Numbered from the stretch's first letter, positions 7,692 to 14,822 are shown. The stretch: DNA of 18,255 bases from Chromatiales bacterium (GCA_024639625.1 JAHEIA010000005.1:1-18255); one strand, 5' to 3'. Translations and numbers: made by a program. Notes: generated from the sequence alone by a model not told the origin.

Positions 7692-8678
7692 TTAGCGCAA
7701 AGGGACGAGGAAAACCAGGGAGCGGAACAACAGGCGGCTGTCCCGGATCAACCCATAGCAGGAATAACGCAAGGTCGGGGCATGCAGGCCGGCGAGCGCC
7801 GGCGCACCGCGGACGATGGCGGGACCCTCCACCAGGATGTGTATCCGATCATTGCTGGCCAGTCCCCTGGCCAAGCGTTGGTCGACCGAGATCAGATGGC
7901 GGGCGCACAACATCGGGCTGACGCGGTAATCGATATTGTCCGCCGCACCCTTTTCGTAGAGGGCGCTCGCGATATAGGAAACCGGCATCATATCCGGGAA
8001 GTTGACCCTCCCGGAGACCTCGTCGAAATAGTACGCCTGATCCGCCAATGAGCCGGCAACGAAATTCTTCGCGTTGCCCGTGCTGAGAAACTTGCGTTTC
8101 AGAAAGTAGGGCGTACCGGGCACATAGGTGATATCGGCATGCTGTTCCGGATCGGTCAACCCGGAGAACTGAGCAGCGGGCAGATACAAAGGCTTGGCGG
8201 TCCGCCGCACGGAACCCACAAGGATAAGCTTTCGTCTGCCCGATACCCGCACATGACTGCACAGGCTGATCGCGCCGCGCCGTTTCAGTATGGCGTGCCG
8301 CAGACGAACCGAGAATTCCTCGCCGCAGGCCAAGGCGCCGGCGAAGCTGAAATGATAGTTGCAGAAGTCCAAACCGAAACGCTGGGCGATCCGGGCTTCC
8401 GTGCCGACCCGGTTTCGACCCACCAGGTATTCGATCAGGCATTCGAGCTGAGGCACCGAGACCAAGGTCCCGCCGAACGGGTTGCGAGCGACCGTGTGCC
8501 ATTTGTTCGGGTCGTGCAGAGGATTGAAATCGTCCGTGGAATTGCGCGCCACGTCGATATGCACCTGGCGAAACCGGTATCGGTTCGGGGCGCCGATCAC
8601 CGCTGTGCCCGCGCTCCTCGCCTCGGGACTGCCACCAGGGACTGCGTGCAACAAAGACAAACGATTTTCGTCGGCCAT
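7692..8678 (-). CDS. Double-hotdog protein with MaoC/(R)-hydratase-like motif, function unknown
   Basis: A protein of 328 residues that I do not recognise as a named enzyme. Residues 40-85 contain DDFNPLHDPNKWH followed by NPFGGTLVS, which matches the catalytic D-x4-H signature of MaoC/PhaJ (R)-specific enoyl-CoA hydratases (Asp50 and His55) and their FGG-T loop. A stretch near 105-125 (LDFCNYHFSFAGALACGEEF) fits the rest of the first hotdog. The C-terminal half (SPMLCARHLISVDQRLA to RYSCYGLI) looks like a second, degenerate hotdog. I infer a hydratase or thioesterase-like role on acyl thioesters. The ATG at 8678 is preferred (AAAGG seven bases upstream). An ATG at 8723 would add 15 polar residues and also has a weak GGGA. 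It has no functional partner nearby. Confidence 0.72.
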   Translation of the reverse strand: MADENRLSLLHAVPGGSPEARSAGTAVIGAPNRYRFRQVHIDVARNSTDDFNPLHDPNKWHTVARNPFGGTLVSVPQLECLIEYLVGRNRVGTEARIAQRFGLDFCNYHFSFAGALACGEEFSVRLRHAILKRRGAISLCSHVRVSGRRKLILVGSVRRTAKPLYLPAAQFSGLTDPEQHADITYVPGTPYFLKRKFLSTGNAKNFVAGSLADQAYYFDEVSGRVNFPDMMPVSYIASALYEKGAADNIDYRVSPMLCARHLISVDQRLARGLASNDRIHILVEGPAIVRGAPALAGLHAPTLRYSCYGLIRDSRLLFRSLVFLVPLR

Positions 8679-8771
8679 GACTTCGCCTTTGCCAGATTTG
8701 TTCTTCGATGACGCCAAGCTCATGACGATTGATCCCAAAAGTCCTTAACGGTCGGGAAAAACCATGCTCAC

Positions 8772-8787
8772 GAATAATAGTTTATTC
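8772..8787. repeat. Inverted repeat GAATAA-TAGT-TTATTC in the hotdog gene leader
   Basis: Six-base perfect arms (8772-8777 and 8782-8787) around a four-base centre, in a locally AT-rich stretch of otherwise GC-rich DNA, 94 bases before the preferred hotdog start. A TTGACT on the minus strand lies a few turns upstream (about 8803-8808), so this may be an operator over a promoter. No convincing -10 at ideal spacing was found. Confidence 0.4.
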
Positions 8788-8859
8788 CAATCGACAGAAC
8801 AGGAAAGTCAACATTTGTATGCGGCGGCGGGGACCGGGAAACAGCCGCGAACCCAGGCT

Positions 8860-8892
8860 CCGGCGCCCCAGCCCGAGGCAAGTCGGCGCCGG
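8860..8892. repeat. GC-rich inverted repeat CCGGCGCC / GGCGCCGG
   Basis: Perfect eight-base arms (8860-8867 and 8885-8892) separated by 17 bases, just outside the left end of the MITE-like element and upstream of the hotdog gene. There is no T-run on either side, so it is not a standard terminator. Its role is unknown. Confidence 0.4.
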
Positions 8893-8923
8893 TAACCCGC
8901 CACGCCAAGTCCGAAGCTCAATC

Positions 8924-9170
8924 TTCAACCTAGAAAGAGCAGTTGGACAGGGTGGAGGGTGCGCTTGGGGTGGCTCAGGGCAAGGCGCGACGACGCGGAA
9001 TAGCCGAGCTATTCCAAGGAGTTGCAACACAGCCATGGGTCGCCCCAAGTGTGCCGTCCGCCCTGTAGCGTGACACTCCAAATGGGTGAACCGATAGCCA
9101 AGCACAAAAGCCCATCAGTTCAGGGCCTTGCTATCAAATCGGAGCGGTCAACTGCTCTTTTTAGGTTCAA
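8924..9170. mobile_element. MITE-like element with terminal inverted repeats
   Basis: The left end carries AACCTAGAAAGAGCAGTTG (8927-8945) and the right end (9149-9167) carries its reverse complement with a single mismatch. Three further outer bases match at two of three positions, giving ends at 8924 and 9170. The 247-base interior has no plausible gene. It holds a long imperfect stem (8947-8973 against 9038-9064) and a perfect central hairpin GGAATAGC-cga-GCTATTCC (8997-9015). Matched termini, small size and nested symmetry fit a miniature inverted-repeat transposable element. No clear target-site duplication is visible. The right terminal repeat lies inside the 3' end of the alpha/beta hydrolase gene and provides its stop codon. 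Confidence 0.65.
8997..9015. repeat. Perfect central hairpin of the MITE-like element
   Basis: GGAATAGC (8997-9004) and GCTATTCC (9008-9015) are perfect complements around a three-base loop. It lies near the middle of the 247-base element, at the tip of the longer imperfect stem. Confidence 0.7.
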
Positions 9171-9984
9171 AGGCTGCGAGAAAACGGGAAACGCCCGCGA
9201 TGTAGGGCTTCCGGTTGAGCAGGAAGCCGTCGTTGTGGCCGCCCTGGATCTCGAGATAGCCCTTGGGCTCGCGCGCCGCCCGGAAGATCGCTGCCGCGTG
9301 CTGTACCGGGATGATCTCATCACCCGGGCTATGGATTACCAATAGCGGCATCTCGATATCCGATACGCGGGCACGGGTATCGTAGGAGAAGCGGCTCAGC
9401 AAGCGTGCCGGCAACCAGGGGTAGAGCTCTGCCGCAAGGTCGGGGACCGAGGTGAAGGTGGATTCGATGATCAAGGCGCGTGCCGGCACCTGCCCGGCAA
9501 GCCAGACCGCTACCGCGCCCCCGAGAGACCGGCCGAACAGAATAACCTGATCGGGGGCTATGCCCCGTTGCCCGGTGAGGTAGTCCCAGGCGGCTTGGGC
9601 ATCCAGGTAGGTGCCATCCTCACTGGTCTTGCCGGTGCTGCGGCCGTAACCCCGGTAGTCGAGGATCAACTGATTCAAGCCCAGTTCATGAAACAGCGCG
9701 ATCGAATCGAGACGATGCGAAATATTGCCGGCGTTGCCGTGGAAGAAGAGGAGCGTTTGCTCGGCCTGACGGGCAGGAACGAACCAGGCGTGCAGCGTCT
9801 CCCCATCCGCCGTCGTCAGCTGCAGATCCTCGAACTCCAGGCCGATGTCGTGCGGCGTCGCCGTCACTGCCCGCCCTGCCACATTCGGTAGATAGAGCAG
9901 CGAAGGCTGGGAGAAGTAGGTAAAGCCTACGAGCCCCAGATAGCCCAGCCCGAGGGCCAGAAACAGATGAACGATCATGCGCAT
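9148..9984 (-). CDS. Membrane-anchored alpha/beta hydrolase (YfhR/BEM46-like)
   Basis: A protein of 278 residues, the normal size for the YfhR/BEM46 group of serine hydrolases. Residues 4-24 form one hydrophobic segment (signal anchor), so the catalytic domain probably faces the periplasm. The oxyanion-hole motif HGNAGN is at 82-87, LDYRGYGRS follows near 109, the nucleophile Ser153 is in GRSLGG, with Asp222 in HSPGDEIIPV and His250 in GGHNDGF. The substrate is unknown. The start is placed at 9984 because GGAGG lies four bases upstream; the ATG at 9978 is also possible. An open frame continues upstream to 10251, but it lacks family resemblance. The last residues EPKKSS and the stop are encoded by the right terminal repeat of the adjacent MITE-like element, so the original C-terminus may have been replaced. 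Confidence 0.88.
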   Translation of the reverse strand: MRMIVHLFLALGLGYLGLVGFTYFSQPSLLYLPNVAGRAVTATPHDIGLEFEDLQLTTADGETLHAWFVPARQAEQTLLFFHGNAGNISHRLDSIALFHELGLNQLILDYRGYGRSTGKTSEDGTYLDAQAAWDYLTGQRGIAPDQVILFGRSLGGAVAVWLAGQVPARALIIESTFTSVPDLAAELYPWLPARLLSRFSYDTRARVSDIEMPLLVIHSPGDEIIPVQHAAAIFRAAREPKGYLEIQGGHNDGFLLNRKPYIAGVSRFLAAFEPKKSS

Positions 9985-10207
9985 TCGACCTCCGCGACGA
10001 AACCCCGGACACCTCCCCCGGGGCAAGCAGCAAACCAGACCCGTGGCGGGACATCCTGACCCAGTAGCGCAATCAACGCGGAATTCAACAGCGTTGTTGC
10101 CCTCCGCACGGCACAGTTCCGAGTCGAAATTCCTTGCCTGGCAAGCAGGCGGTTGTCCGCGCAGCATGGGTCCGCTGTGCGATCCACAACCCGGCTGCGA
10201 GCAGTGC

Positions 10208-11227
10208 TCACGGCCCTTGATCCAGGCGCCAGATGCGCACGCTGGCATCATCCGACGTGCTGATCAAGAACGAGCCGCTCGGCGAGACATTGACCGCGGC
10301 CCCGCAGAGGTCGTGGGGCTGTAGACGCCGCAGGGTCGCCCCACTCTCGGGGTCCACCAGCAGCACCGCGCTGTCGGTCTGCCGGCTGATACTGGCTATG
10401 TAATCGGCTTGAGGCCCAAAGCTAATGTCGGTGATGATGCCTCGATGTTCGGTCGAAATGATCTGCAGTCGCGGCTCCGCGAGCGCCCAGCGATACAGAT
10501 GAAACCATCCTGCGCCGTACAGGCGCTCGCCGTCCGGGGAGAAGGCCAGAGAGCGCGCGGCACTCGGCGGTCGCGGCAAGGCCAGGGGCTCGCCCGTGGC
10601 CCGCCGCACCTCCACGCTCCGGTCACTGAAACCCGCGGCCAGGTTGCCCCGCTGCCCATCCAGAGCAATCGACCAGACCGCCGAATCAGGGCCGGAGTAG
10701 CCCGCGAGTTCGGTCAGATCGGCCATGCGCCACAGATGCACCTCGCCGGTGCCGTGCCCGGTGGCGAGTTGTCCGGACCGGTTATCCGCTGCGAAAGCGG
10801 TGAGCGGCCGTACAGACTGGACCTGGTGCAAAGGCTCCCCCTCGAGCGACCAGATCACGATGCGTCCGTCGTACCCGGCGCTGATCAACCGCTCGCCGCC
10901 TGCTGGGAAGACCAGACCCTTCACCTCCCCCGCATGCGCCCGCCAGGAGCGCTGCGCGTCCCCTTCGGGCAGGGACCAGAGTCGCACCCAGCCGGCCCAG
11001 CCCCCCGAAGCGAACAGGGTCTCGTTGGGATGGACCGCCAGCGCGCTGCCACCCGCATGGGCGTCCGGAAGCACGACATCGGCCGGGTGGAACGGCCGGG
11101 TCGCACACCCGCTGTTCACCAGGAGTAGAGCGAACCCCGCCGCTGCGGCGAACCGATCCCGCCGGCCAGACAACCACATCCGGAACCGATGCAAACCCAC
11201 CCGGTGGTTCGCGCCTTCAAACCGCAT
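10208..11227 (-). CDS. WD40-repeat (seven-bladed beta-propeller) lipoprotein
   Basis: About 339 residues with an N-terminal export signal ending in LLLVNSGC, a slightly atypical lipobox (Asn at -3), so the mature protein is probably attached to a membrane through Cys41. Seven WD40-like units follow, each ending in a tryptophan- or aromatic-containing strand: VRLWSL, IVIWSL, VHLWRM, VEVRRA, LYRWAL, VLLVDP and VRIWRL, enough for one propeller. Such propellers are protein-binding platforms; no catalytic motif is present. The start is unclear: ATG 11227 overlaps the cupin stop by 11 bases with a weak GGA upstream, while ATG 11179 gives a more normal 24-residue signal peptide. It follows the NUDIX and cupin genes on the same strand. 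Confidence 0.82.
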   Translation of the reverse strand: MRFEGANHRVGLHRFRMWLSGRRDRFAAAAGFALLLVNSGCATRPFHPADVVLPDAHAGGSALAVHPNETLFASGGWAGWVRLWSLPEGDAQRSWRAHAGEVKGLVFPAGGERLISAGYDGRIVIWSLEGEPLHQVQSVRPLTAFAADNRSGQLATGHGTGEVHLWRMADLTELAGYSGPDSAVWSIALDGQRGNLAAGFSDRSVEVRRATGEPLALPRPPSAARSLAFSPDGERLYGAGWFHLYRWALAEPRLQIISTEHRGIITDISFGPQADYIASISRQTDSAVLLVDPESGATLRRLQPHDLCGAAVNVSPSGSFLISTSDDASVRIWRLDQGP

Positions 11228-11588
11228 CTGTTCCGACCCGCCCGGTTTCATAGGTCCGCGAAGACTTTGCCGGCGACAGGTGCAGGGCGAGCCATAGGCA
11301 ATTCGGCTCGGGTCGCGTGGCAACGACCCGGTGGCGGGTACGCGCCGGTATCATCACCCAGTCACCGCGCGCCAACACTACCCGCTGGCTCCCGATCTGC
11401 AGCTCGGCATGCCCCTGCAACAGCATCACCCATTCGTCCTGTGGCTGATCGTAGACTTTAGGATCCGGGTACTCCGAGCTGACGATGCGCTCGATGCGCA
11501 GTCCGCCACCGTCGAACAGGGTCTGGAATGACTCGCCCACGTCCGGCATCTCGATTTCATCGTAGATATTGCCACGCAGCAGCGCCAC
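11217..11588 (-). CDS. Small single-domain cupin protein
   Basis: A 123-residue protein with one cupin barrel. Motif 1 is DQPQDEWVMLLQGHAEL (about 48-64) and motif 2 is LARGDWVMIPARTRHRV (about 71-87). Metal-ligand histidines are partly replaced in motif 1 (Gln and Asp occupy positions where His is usual), so metal binding and catalysis are uncertain; it may act as a binding or regulatory domain. The start is GTG at 11588 because AAGGAGG stands six bases upstream and the family resemblance (MALLRGNIYDEIEMPDVGESFQTL) starts there; the longer open frame to 11648 overlaps the NUDIX gene and should be ignored. It begins 14 bases after the NUDIX stop and overlaps the lipoprotein's likely start. 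Confidence 0.83.
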   Translation of the reverse strand: MALLRGNIYDEIEMPDVGESFQTLFDGGGLRIERIVSSEYPDPKVYDQPQDEWVMLLQGHAELQIGSQRVVLARGDWVMIPARTRHRVVATRPEPNCLWLALHLSPAKSSRTYETGRVGTDAV

Positions 11589-11602
11589 GGCCTCCCTCCT
11601 TA

Positions 11603-12040
11603 TCACTCGGGTGCAGCGGCCTGCGATTCGACGATCCCCGCCGCCCAATGCAGTATGCGACCCACCCGCTCATTCACCAACCCCCCAGCTCGGGCCAGGT
11701 CCAGCCAACGGAATTCCTGGTGCTCCGGCATGCCAAGCTCGGGATTCACCGGGAGCCGAACCGCTGCCTGAGCGGTGCTGGCGAGATAGTATCGGGCCAC
11801 CTTCCCTCCCGCGTAGGGTGGTGTCTCACAGAACACGGGACCCCAGAGGAAATCGAGCTGTTCGAGCCCGGTTTCCTCTAACACCTCCCGGCGTGCAGCA
11901 TCCAGAGGGTCTTCGCCTGCCTCTACCTCTCCTTTCGGAAAATCCCAGTAACGATAGGCCCGCAGCAACAGATAGCGCCAGCCGCCCGGCGTCATCCTTA
12001 CCACGACCACACCCGCTGAGCGCCGCTTGACCTGCTGCAC
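11603..12040 (-). CDS. NUDIX hydrolase (Ap4A hydrolase-like)
   Basis: A 145-residue protein with a complete Nudix box at 37-59 (GEVEAGE, then RREVLEETGL), preceded by WDFPKG, the pattern of asymmetric diadenosine-tetraphosphate hydrolases and related NTP-cleaning enzymes. The later segment ETPPYAGGKVARYYLA and EFRWLDL also fit that group. It likely hydrolyses a dinucleoside polyphosphate or similar compound in the cytoplasm; the exact substrate cannot be read. GTG at 12040 is taken as start because AAGGGG lies eight bases upstream; a TTG at 12046 is too close to that motif. It is the first gene of a minus-strand set with the cupin and WD40 genes and is divergent from the P-loop gene. Confidence 0.87.
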   Translation of the reverse strand: MQQVKRRSAGVVVVRMTPGGWRYLLLRAYRYWDFPKGEVEAGEDPLDAARREVLEETGLEQLDFLWGPVFCETPPYAGGKVARYYLASTAQAAVRLPVNPELGMPEHQEFRWLDLARAGGLVNERVGRILHWAAGIVESQAAAPE

Positions 12041-12172
12041 TTCCAATACCCCTTGCTGCGGAAAACGATCCCACCTATTCGAAATGGTAGCAAACCAGCC
12101 ACCGAGAAAAGCGGATAAGCGCTATCGGGATGTCGTACAATTTTGCTCTTCGCGACCTGTCGGGAGATCTTT

Positions 12173-13027
12173 GTGAAGCTGAACGTGGAAGAGTTCCGGG
12201 CCTGGAAACACAGATGCGTCACCCTGCTGGGGATGTCCGGTGTAGGAAAGACCTACCTTTCCACGCTGCTGCGTCGCTACGACTGGTTTCATTATTCGGG
12301 CGACTATCGCATCGGCACCCGTTACCTCGACGAACCCATCATCGACCTGGTCAAACAGCAGGCGATGCAGATTCCGCTGCTGCGCGACCTGCTGCGCCGC
12401 GACTGGATCACCATCCGCAACAACATCAAGGTGGACGACCTGGGCCCGGTTCTCAGCTACGTGGGAAAGCTTGGCGACCCGGAACGCGGGGGGGTTCCGC
12501 TGGAGGACTTTCGTCTGCGCCAAGCGATGTACCGCCAGGGCGAGATCGCGGCCATGTACGATGTGCCGGAGTTCATCCGCAAGGCCCGGGGTATCTACGG
12601 CTACCAGCACTTCGTGAACGACGTCGGCGGCAGCCTGTGCGAGCTGCAGGAGCCCAAGGTTATCGACCTCCTGGTCAAGCACACGTTGATCCTATACATC
12701 CAGGTTACCAACCAGGAGGAAGAGGAGAAGCTGATCCAGCGCGCCCAATCGGATCCGAAGCCCCTGTATTATCGGCCGGCGTTCCTCGACGAGCAGCTCA
12801 AGGTCTACTTGCAGGAAAACCGGCTGGAGTTTGCCGCGCAGATGGACCCGGATGAGTTCACGCGTTGGGTGTTTCCCCGCCTGTTCCATTCACGGGTACC
12901 GCGCTACGAGGCCATAGCGGGACCTCACGGATACACGGTCACTTCGCACGAAGTGGCCGAAGTGCGCGACGAGAACGATTTTCTCGAACTACTGGAAAAT
13001 GCCATCGCCCGAGCGGCCGCCCGCTGA
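12173..13027 (+). CDS. P-loop ATPase/kinase-like protein of unknown role, next to metA
   Basis: A 284-residue protein with a Walker A loop GMSGVGKT at residues 20-27, followed by YLSTLLRRYDWFHYSGDYRIGTRYL, which recalls small-molecule kinases (adenylate/shikimate kinase fold) where an aspartate sits after the first helix-strand unit. Later features are a VGGSLCEL segment near 160 and an arginine/lysine-rich RAQSDPKPLYYRP stretch that could be a lid. I do not recognise a named family. The GTG start has GGGAG seven bases upstream, and TACAAT at 12136-12141 may be the -10, though no good -35 was found. It ends 17 bases before the MetA gene, so both are probably one transcript. This suggests, but does not prove, a role linked to homoserine or methionine metabolism. 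Confidence 0.82.
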   Translation: MKLNVEEFRAWKHRCVTLLGMSGVGKTYLSTLLRRYDWFHYSGDYRIGTRYLDEPIIDLVKQQAMQIPLLRDLLRRDWITIRNNIKVDDLGPVLSYVGKLGDPERGGVPLEDFRLRQAMYRQGEIAAMYDVPEFIRKARGIYGYQHFVNDVGGSLCELQEPKVIDLLVKHTLILYIQVTNQEEEEKLIQRAQSDPKPLYYRPAFLDEQLKVYLQENRLEFAAQMDPDEFTRWVFPRLFHSRVPRYEAIAGPHGYTVTSHEVAEVRDENDFLELLENAIARAAAR

Positions 13028-13044
13028 ACCAAGGAGAACCTCGC

Positions 13045-14115
13045 ATGCCCCTGGTTGCCCACAATCCATTGCCGACCTTCGAGCGTCTGCGCAGCGAAGG
13101 CCAGACCGTACTCGAACCCGAGCGTGCGGCACATCAAGATATCCGTGCGCTGCATGTCGGCCTGCTCAACATGATGCCGGATGCCGCGCTGGCCGCCACC
13201 GAGCGTCAGTTCTACCGCTTGGTAGGTGAGAGCAACCCGATTGCCCAGTTCTACATGCATCCCTTCACGCTGCGGCAACTGCCGCGAGGCGCCTCTGCGC
13301 AGCGTCATGTGGAGGAGTTCTACGAAAGCTTCGAGCAGCTGCGCGAGGCGGGTCTCGACGCCCTGATCATCACCGGCGCCAACGTCAGCCACCCTGACCT
13401 GGCGCAAGAGCAGTTCTGGGAACCGCTGATCGAAGTCATCGACTGGGCCATGGAAAACGTGACCTCGGTGCTTTGTTCCTGCCTGGCGACCCACGCCGTT
13501 CTGCAGTTTCATCACGGCCAGAAACGCCGCCCGCTGGGCTTCAAGCGCTGGGGCGTGTACCCGCATCGCGTGGTCGACCGATCTCACCCCCTGGTAAATG
13601 ATGTCAACACCCTGTTCGACGTCCCGCACTCGCGCTTCAACGATATCAGCCGCGCCCAGTTCGAGCAGGCGGGGCTGCATGTTCTGGCGGAAAGCGACGA
13701 GGCCGGCGTCCACCTAGCGGTAAGCAACGACGGTTTTCGCGTCGTCTACTTTCAGGGCCACCCGGAATACGACACCGTGAGTCTGCTCAAGGAATACAAG
13801 CGCGAGGTGATGCGTTTTGCGCGCTGGCAGAGGGAAGACTATGCGCCGTTTCCCGATCAGTATTTCGGGGCACAGGCGCGGGCGATCCTCGACGAGTACC
13901 GGGGTCGGCTGCTGAGCGCGCGGGACCGGGGGGCGGAGATCCCCGAATTTCCCGAACAAATGATCAGCCACCAGCTCAACAACACCTGGCACGACACGGC
14001 GGAGGCCATCGTCGGCAACTGGATCGGCAAGGTCTACCAGGTGACGAGCAGCGACCGCAGGGTTCCCTTCATGGATGGGGTGGACCCGAGCGACCCGCTG
14101 GGGCTGCGGGGCTGA
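13045..14115 (+). CDS. metA: MetA-type homoserine O-acyltransferase (probably O-succinyltransferase)
   Basis: A 356-residue enzyme of the MetA family, which acylates homoserine at the first committed step of methionine synthesis. Visible elements are LLNMMPDAALAATERQF (39-57), the nucleophile candidate Cys146 in LCSCLATHAVLQ, and the His239/Glu241 pair in YFQGHPEYDTVSLLKEY, all aligned by eye with E. coli MetA. AAGGAG eight bases before the ATG at 13045 fixes the start; the open frame upstream to 12865 is inside the P-loop gene. E. coli's Gly111 (succinyl) or the Glu of acetyl-CoA users corresponds here to a serine in TGANVSH (Ser115), so the acyl donor is less certain. The protein is also longer than E. 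coli MetA (309), mainly through the C-terminal tail after VYQVTSSDRR and small insertions. Confidence 0.93.
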   Translation: MPLVAHNPLPTFERLRSEGQTVLEPERAAHQDIRALHVGLLNMMPDAALAATERQFYRLVGESNPIAQFYMHPFTLRQLPRGASAQRHVEEFYESFEQLREAGLDALIITGANVSHPDLAQEQFWEPLIEVIDWAMENVTSVLCSCLATHAVLQFHHGQKRRPLGFKRWGVYPHRVVDRSHPLVNDVNTLFDVPHSRFNDISRAQFEQAGLHVLAESDEAGVHLAVSNDGFRVVYFQGHPEYDTVSLLKEYKREVMRFARWQREDYAPFPDQYFGAQARAILDEYRGRLLSARDRGAEIPEFPEQMISHQLNNTWHDTAEAIVGNWIGKVYQVTSSDRRVPFMDGVDPSDPLGLRG

Positions 14116-14185
14116 GGCCCGCCCGCTGCTTGAAACTCGATACCCATGGCCCAAACTCGGGTGAATAGCAAGCGGAGACAGGCGA

Positions 14186-14575
14186 ATGCACAATCACCCC
14201 CGACCGACGGAGATCCAACTCCATCAGAAATCACGGATCCTCGAGATTGGCTTCGACGACGGCAGCCGGTTCCGCTTCCCCAGTGAATATCTCCGGGTGT
14301 ACTCGCCGTCGGCGGAGGTGCGCGGTCACCTACCGGGACAGGAGAAGCTCCAGGTCGGCAAGGAACAGGTGTCCATCACCGACGTGCAGGCGGTCGGCAA
14401 CTACGCGGTGAAGCTCTTTTTCGACGACGGGCACAAGACCGGGATCTACGATTGGGGCTATCTGCATCGACTGGGCAAGGAACGCAAGCAGTTCTGGGAC
14501 GAGTACCTCCAGCGTCTACAGCAGGCGGGGCATCGGCGCCAGGGTGCCGATCCCTTCGCCGAAGAGCAGACCTGA
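14186..14575 (+). CDS. DUF971 (gamma-butyrobetaine hydroxylase-like N-terminal domain) protein
   Basis: A 129-residue stand-alone DUF971 protein. Typical features are P-EIQLHQKSRILEIGFDDG near the start, FPSEYLRVYSPSAEVRGH in the middle, then VGNYAVKLFFDDGHKTGIYDWGYL and a C-terminal helix LGKERKQFWDEYLQRLQ. In carnitine-pathway hydroxylases the same domain binds metal, but this free-standing form lacks the catalytic oxygenase domain and has no agreed function; a link to iron-sulfur or cofactor handling has been suggested for the domain, which I treat as open. GGAG lies eight bases before the ATG. It follows metA by 70 bases and could share its transcript. Confidence 0.88.
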   Translation: MHNHPRPTEIQLHQKSRILEIGFDDGSRFRFPSEYLRVYSPSAEVRGHLPGQEKLQVGKEQVSITDVQAVGNYAVKLFFDDGHKTGIYDWGYLHRLGKERKQFWDEYLQRLQQAGHRRQGADPFAEEQT

Positions 14576-14758
14576 GCGGCTGGCGTCAGGCAGCCGATGG
14601 AGCAGCATTACCTTACTCGAGTCTATTCCGCCTTGTCATCAGCCATAACAAACGCTCGACCTACTGCCGGCAAATCATCGTCGATCCGCTGGAGCCCAAT
14701 CCGTGGTTAAGCGCAATGGCACTTCACTTCAGGCATTTTCGCGTCGGCTCATTCGACC

Positions 14759-14822
14759 CGAGGGACGCCGTACCTCCTTTCCTGGAGGCTCGACTGCAGC
14801 ATCCTTGCTGCAGACGCCCTCG
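14759..14822. repeat. Branched multi-hairpin element, repeat-like
   Basis: Outer arms CGAGGG (14759-14764) and CCCTCG (14817-14822) enclose two inner hairpins: CCTCC (14773-14777) with GGAGG (14784-14788), and CTGCAGC (14794-14800) with GCTGCAG (14807-14813). All arms are perfect. The loops are nearly alike (tttcct and atcctt). The arrangement resembles dispersed intergenic repeats of gammaproteobacteria, but only one copy is in the window. Confidence 0.55.

Noticed and set aside
8729..9105. Open frames of 107-114 codons on both strands over the region left of the hydrolase
   Set aside because: They run through the MITE-like element and inverted repeats, have low-complexity Arg/Pro/Gly composition and match no family, so they look like chance frames in GC-rich DNA.
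10131..10143. CTTGCC-t-GGCAAG symmetry downstream of the WD40 gene as a terminator
   Set aside because: The stem is short with almost no loop, and no T-run follows on the minus strand.
9985..10251. N-terminal extension of the alpha/beta hydrolase frame upstream to 10251
   Set aside because: The extra 89 residues are cysteine-, glycine- and arginine-rich without family resemblance and overlap the WD40 gene; the GGAGG and the membrane anchor place the start at 9984 or 9978.
12865..13044. Extension of the MetA frame into the P-loop gene
   Set aside because: The strong AAGGAG at 13031-13036 and the MetA family N-terminus both indicate the ATG at 13045.
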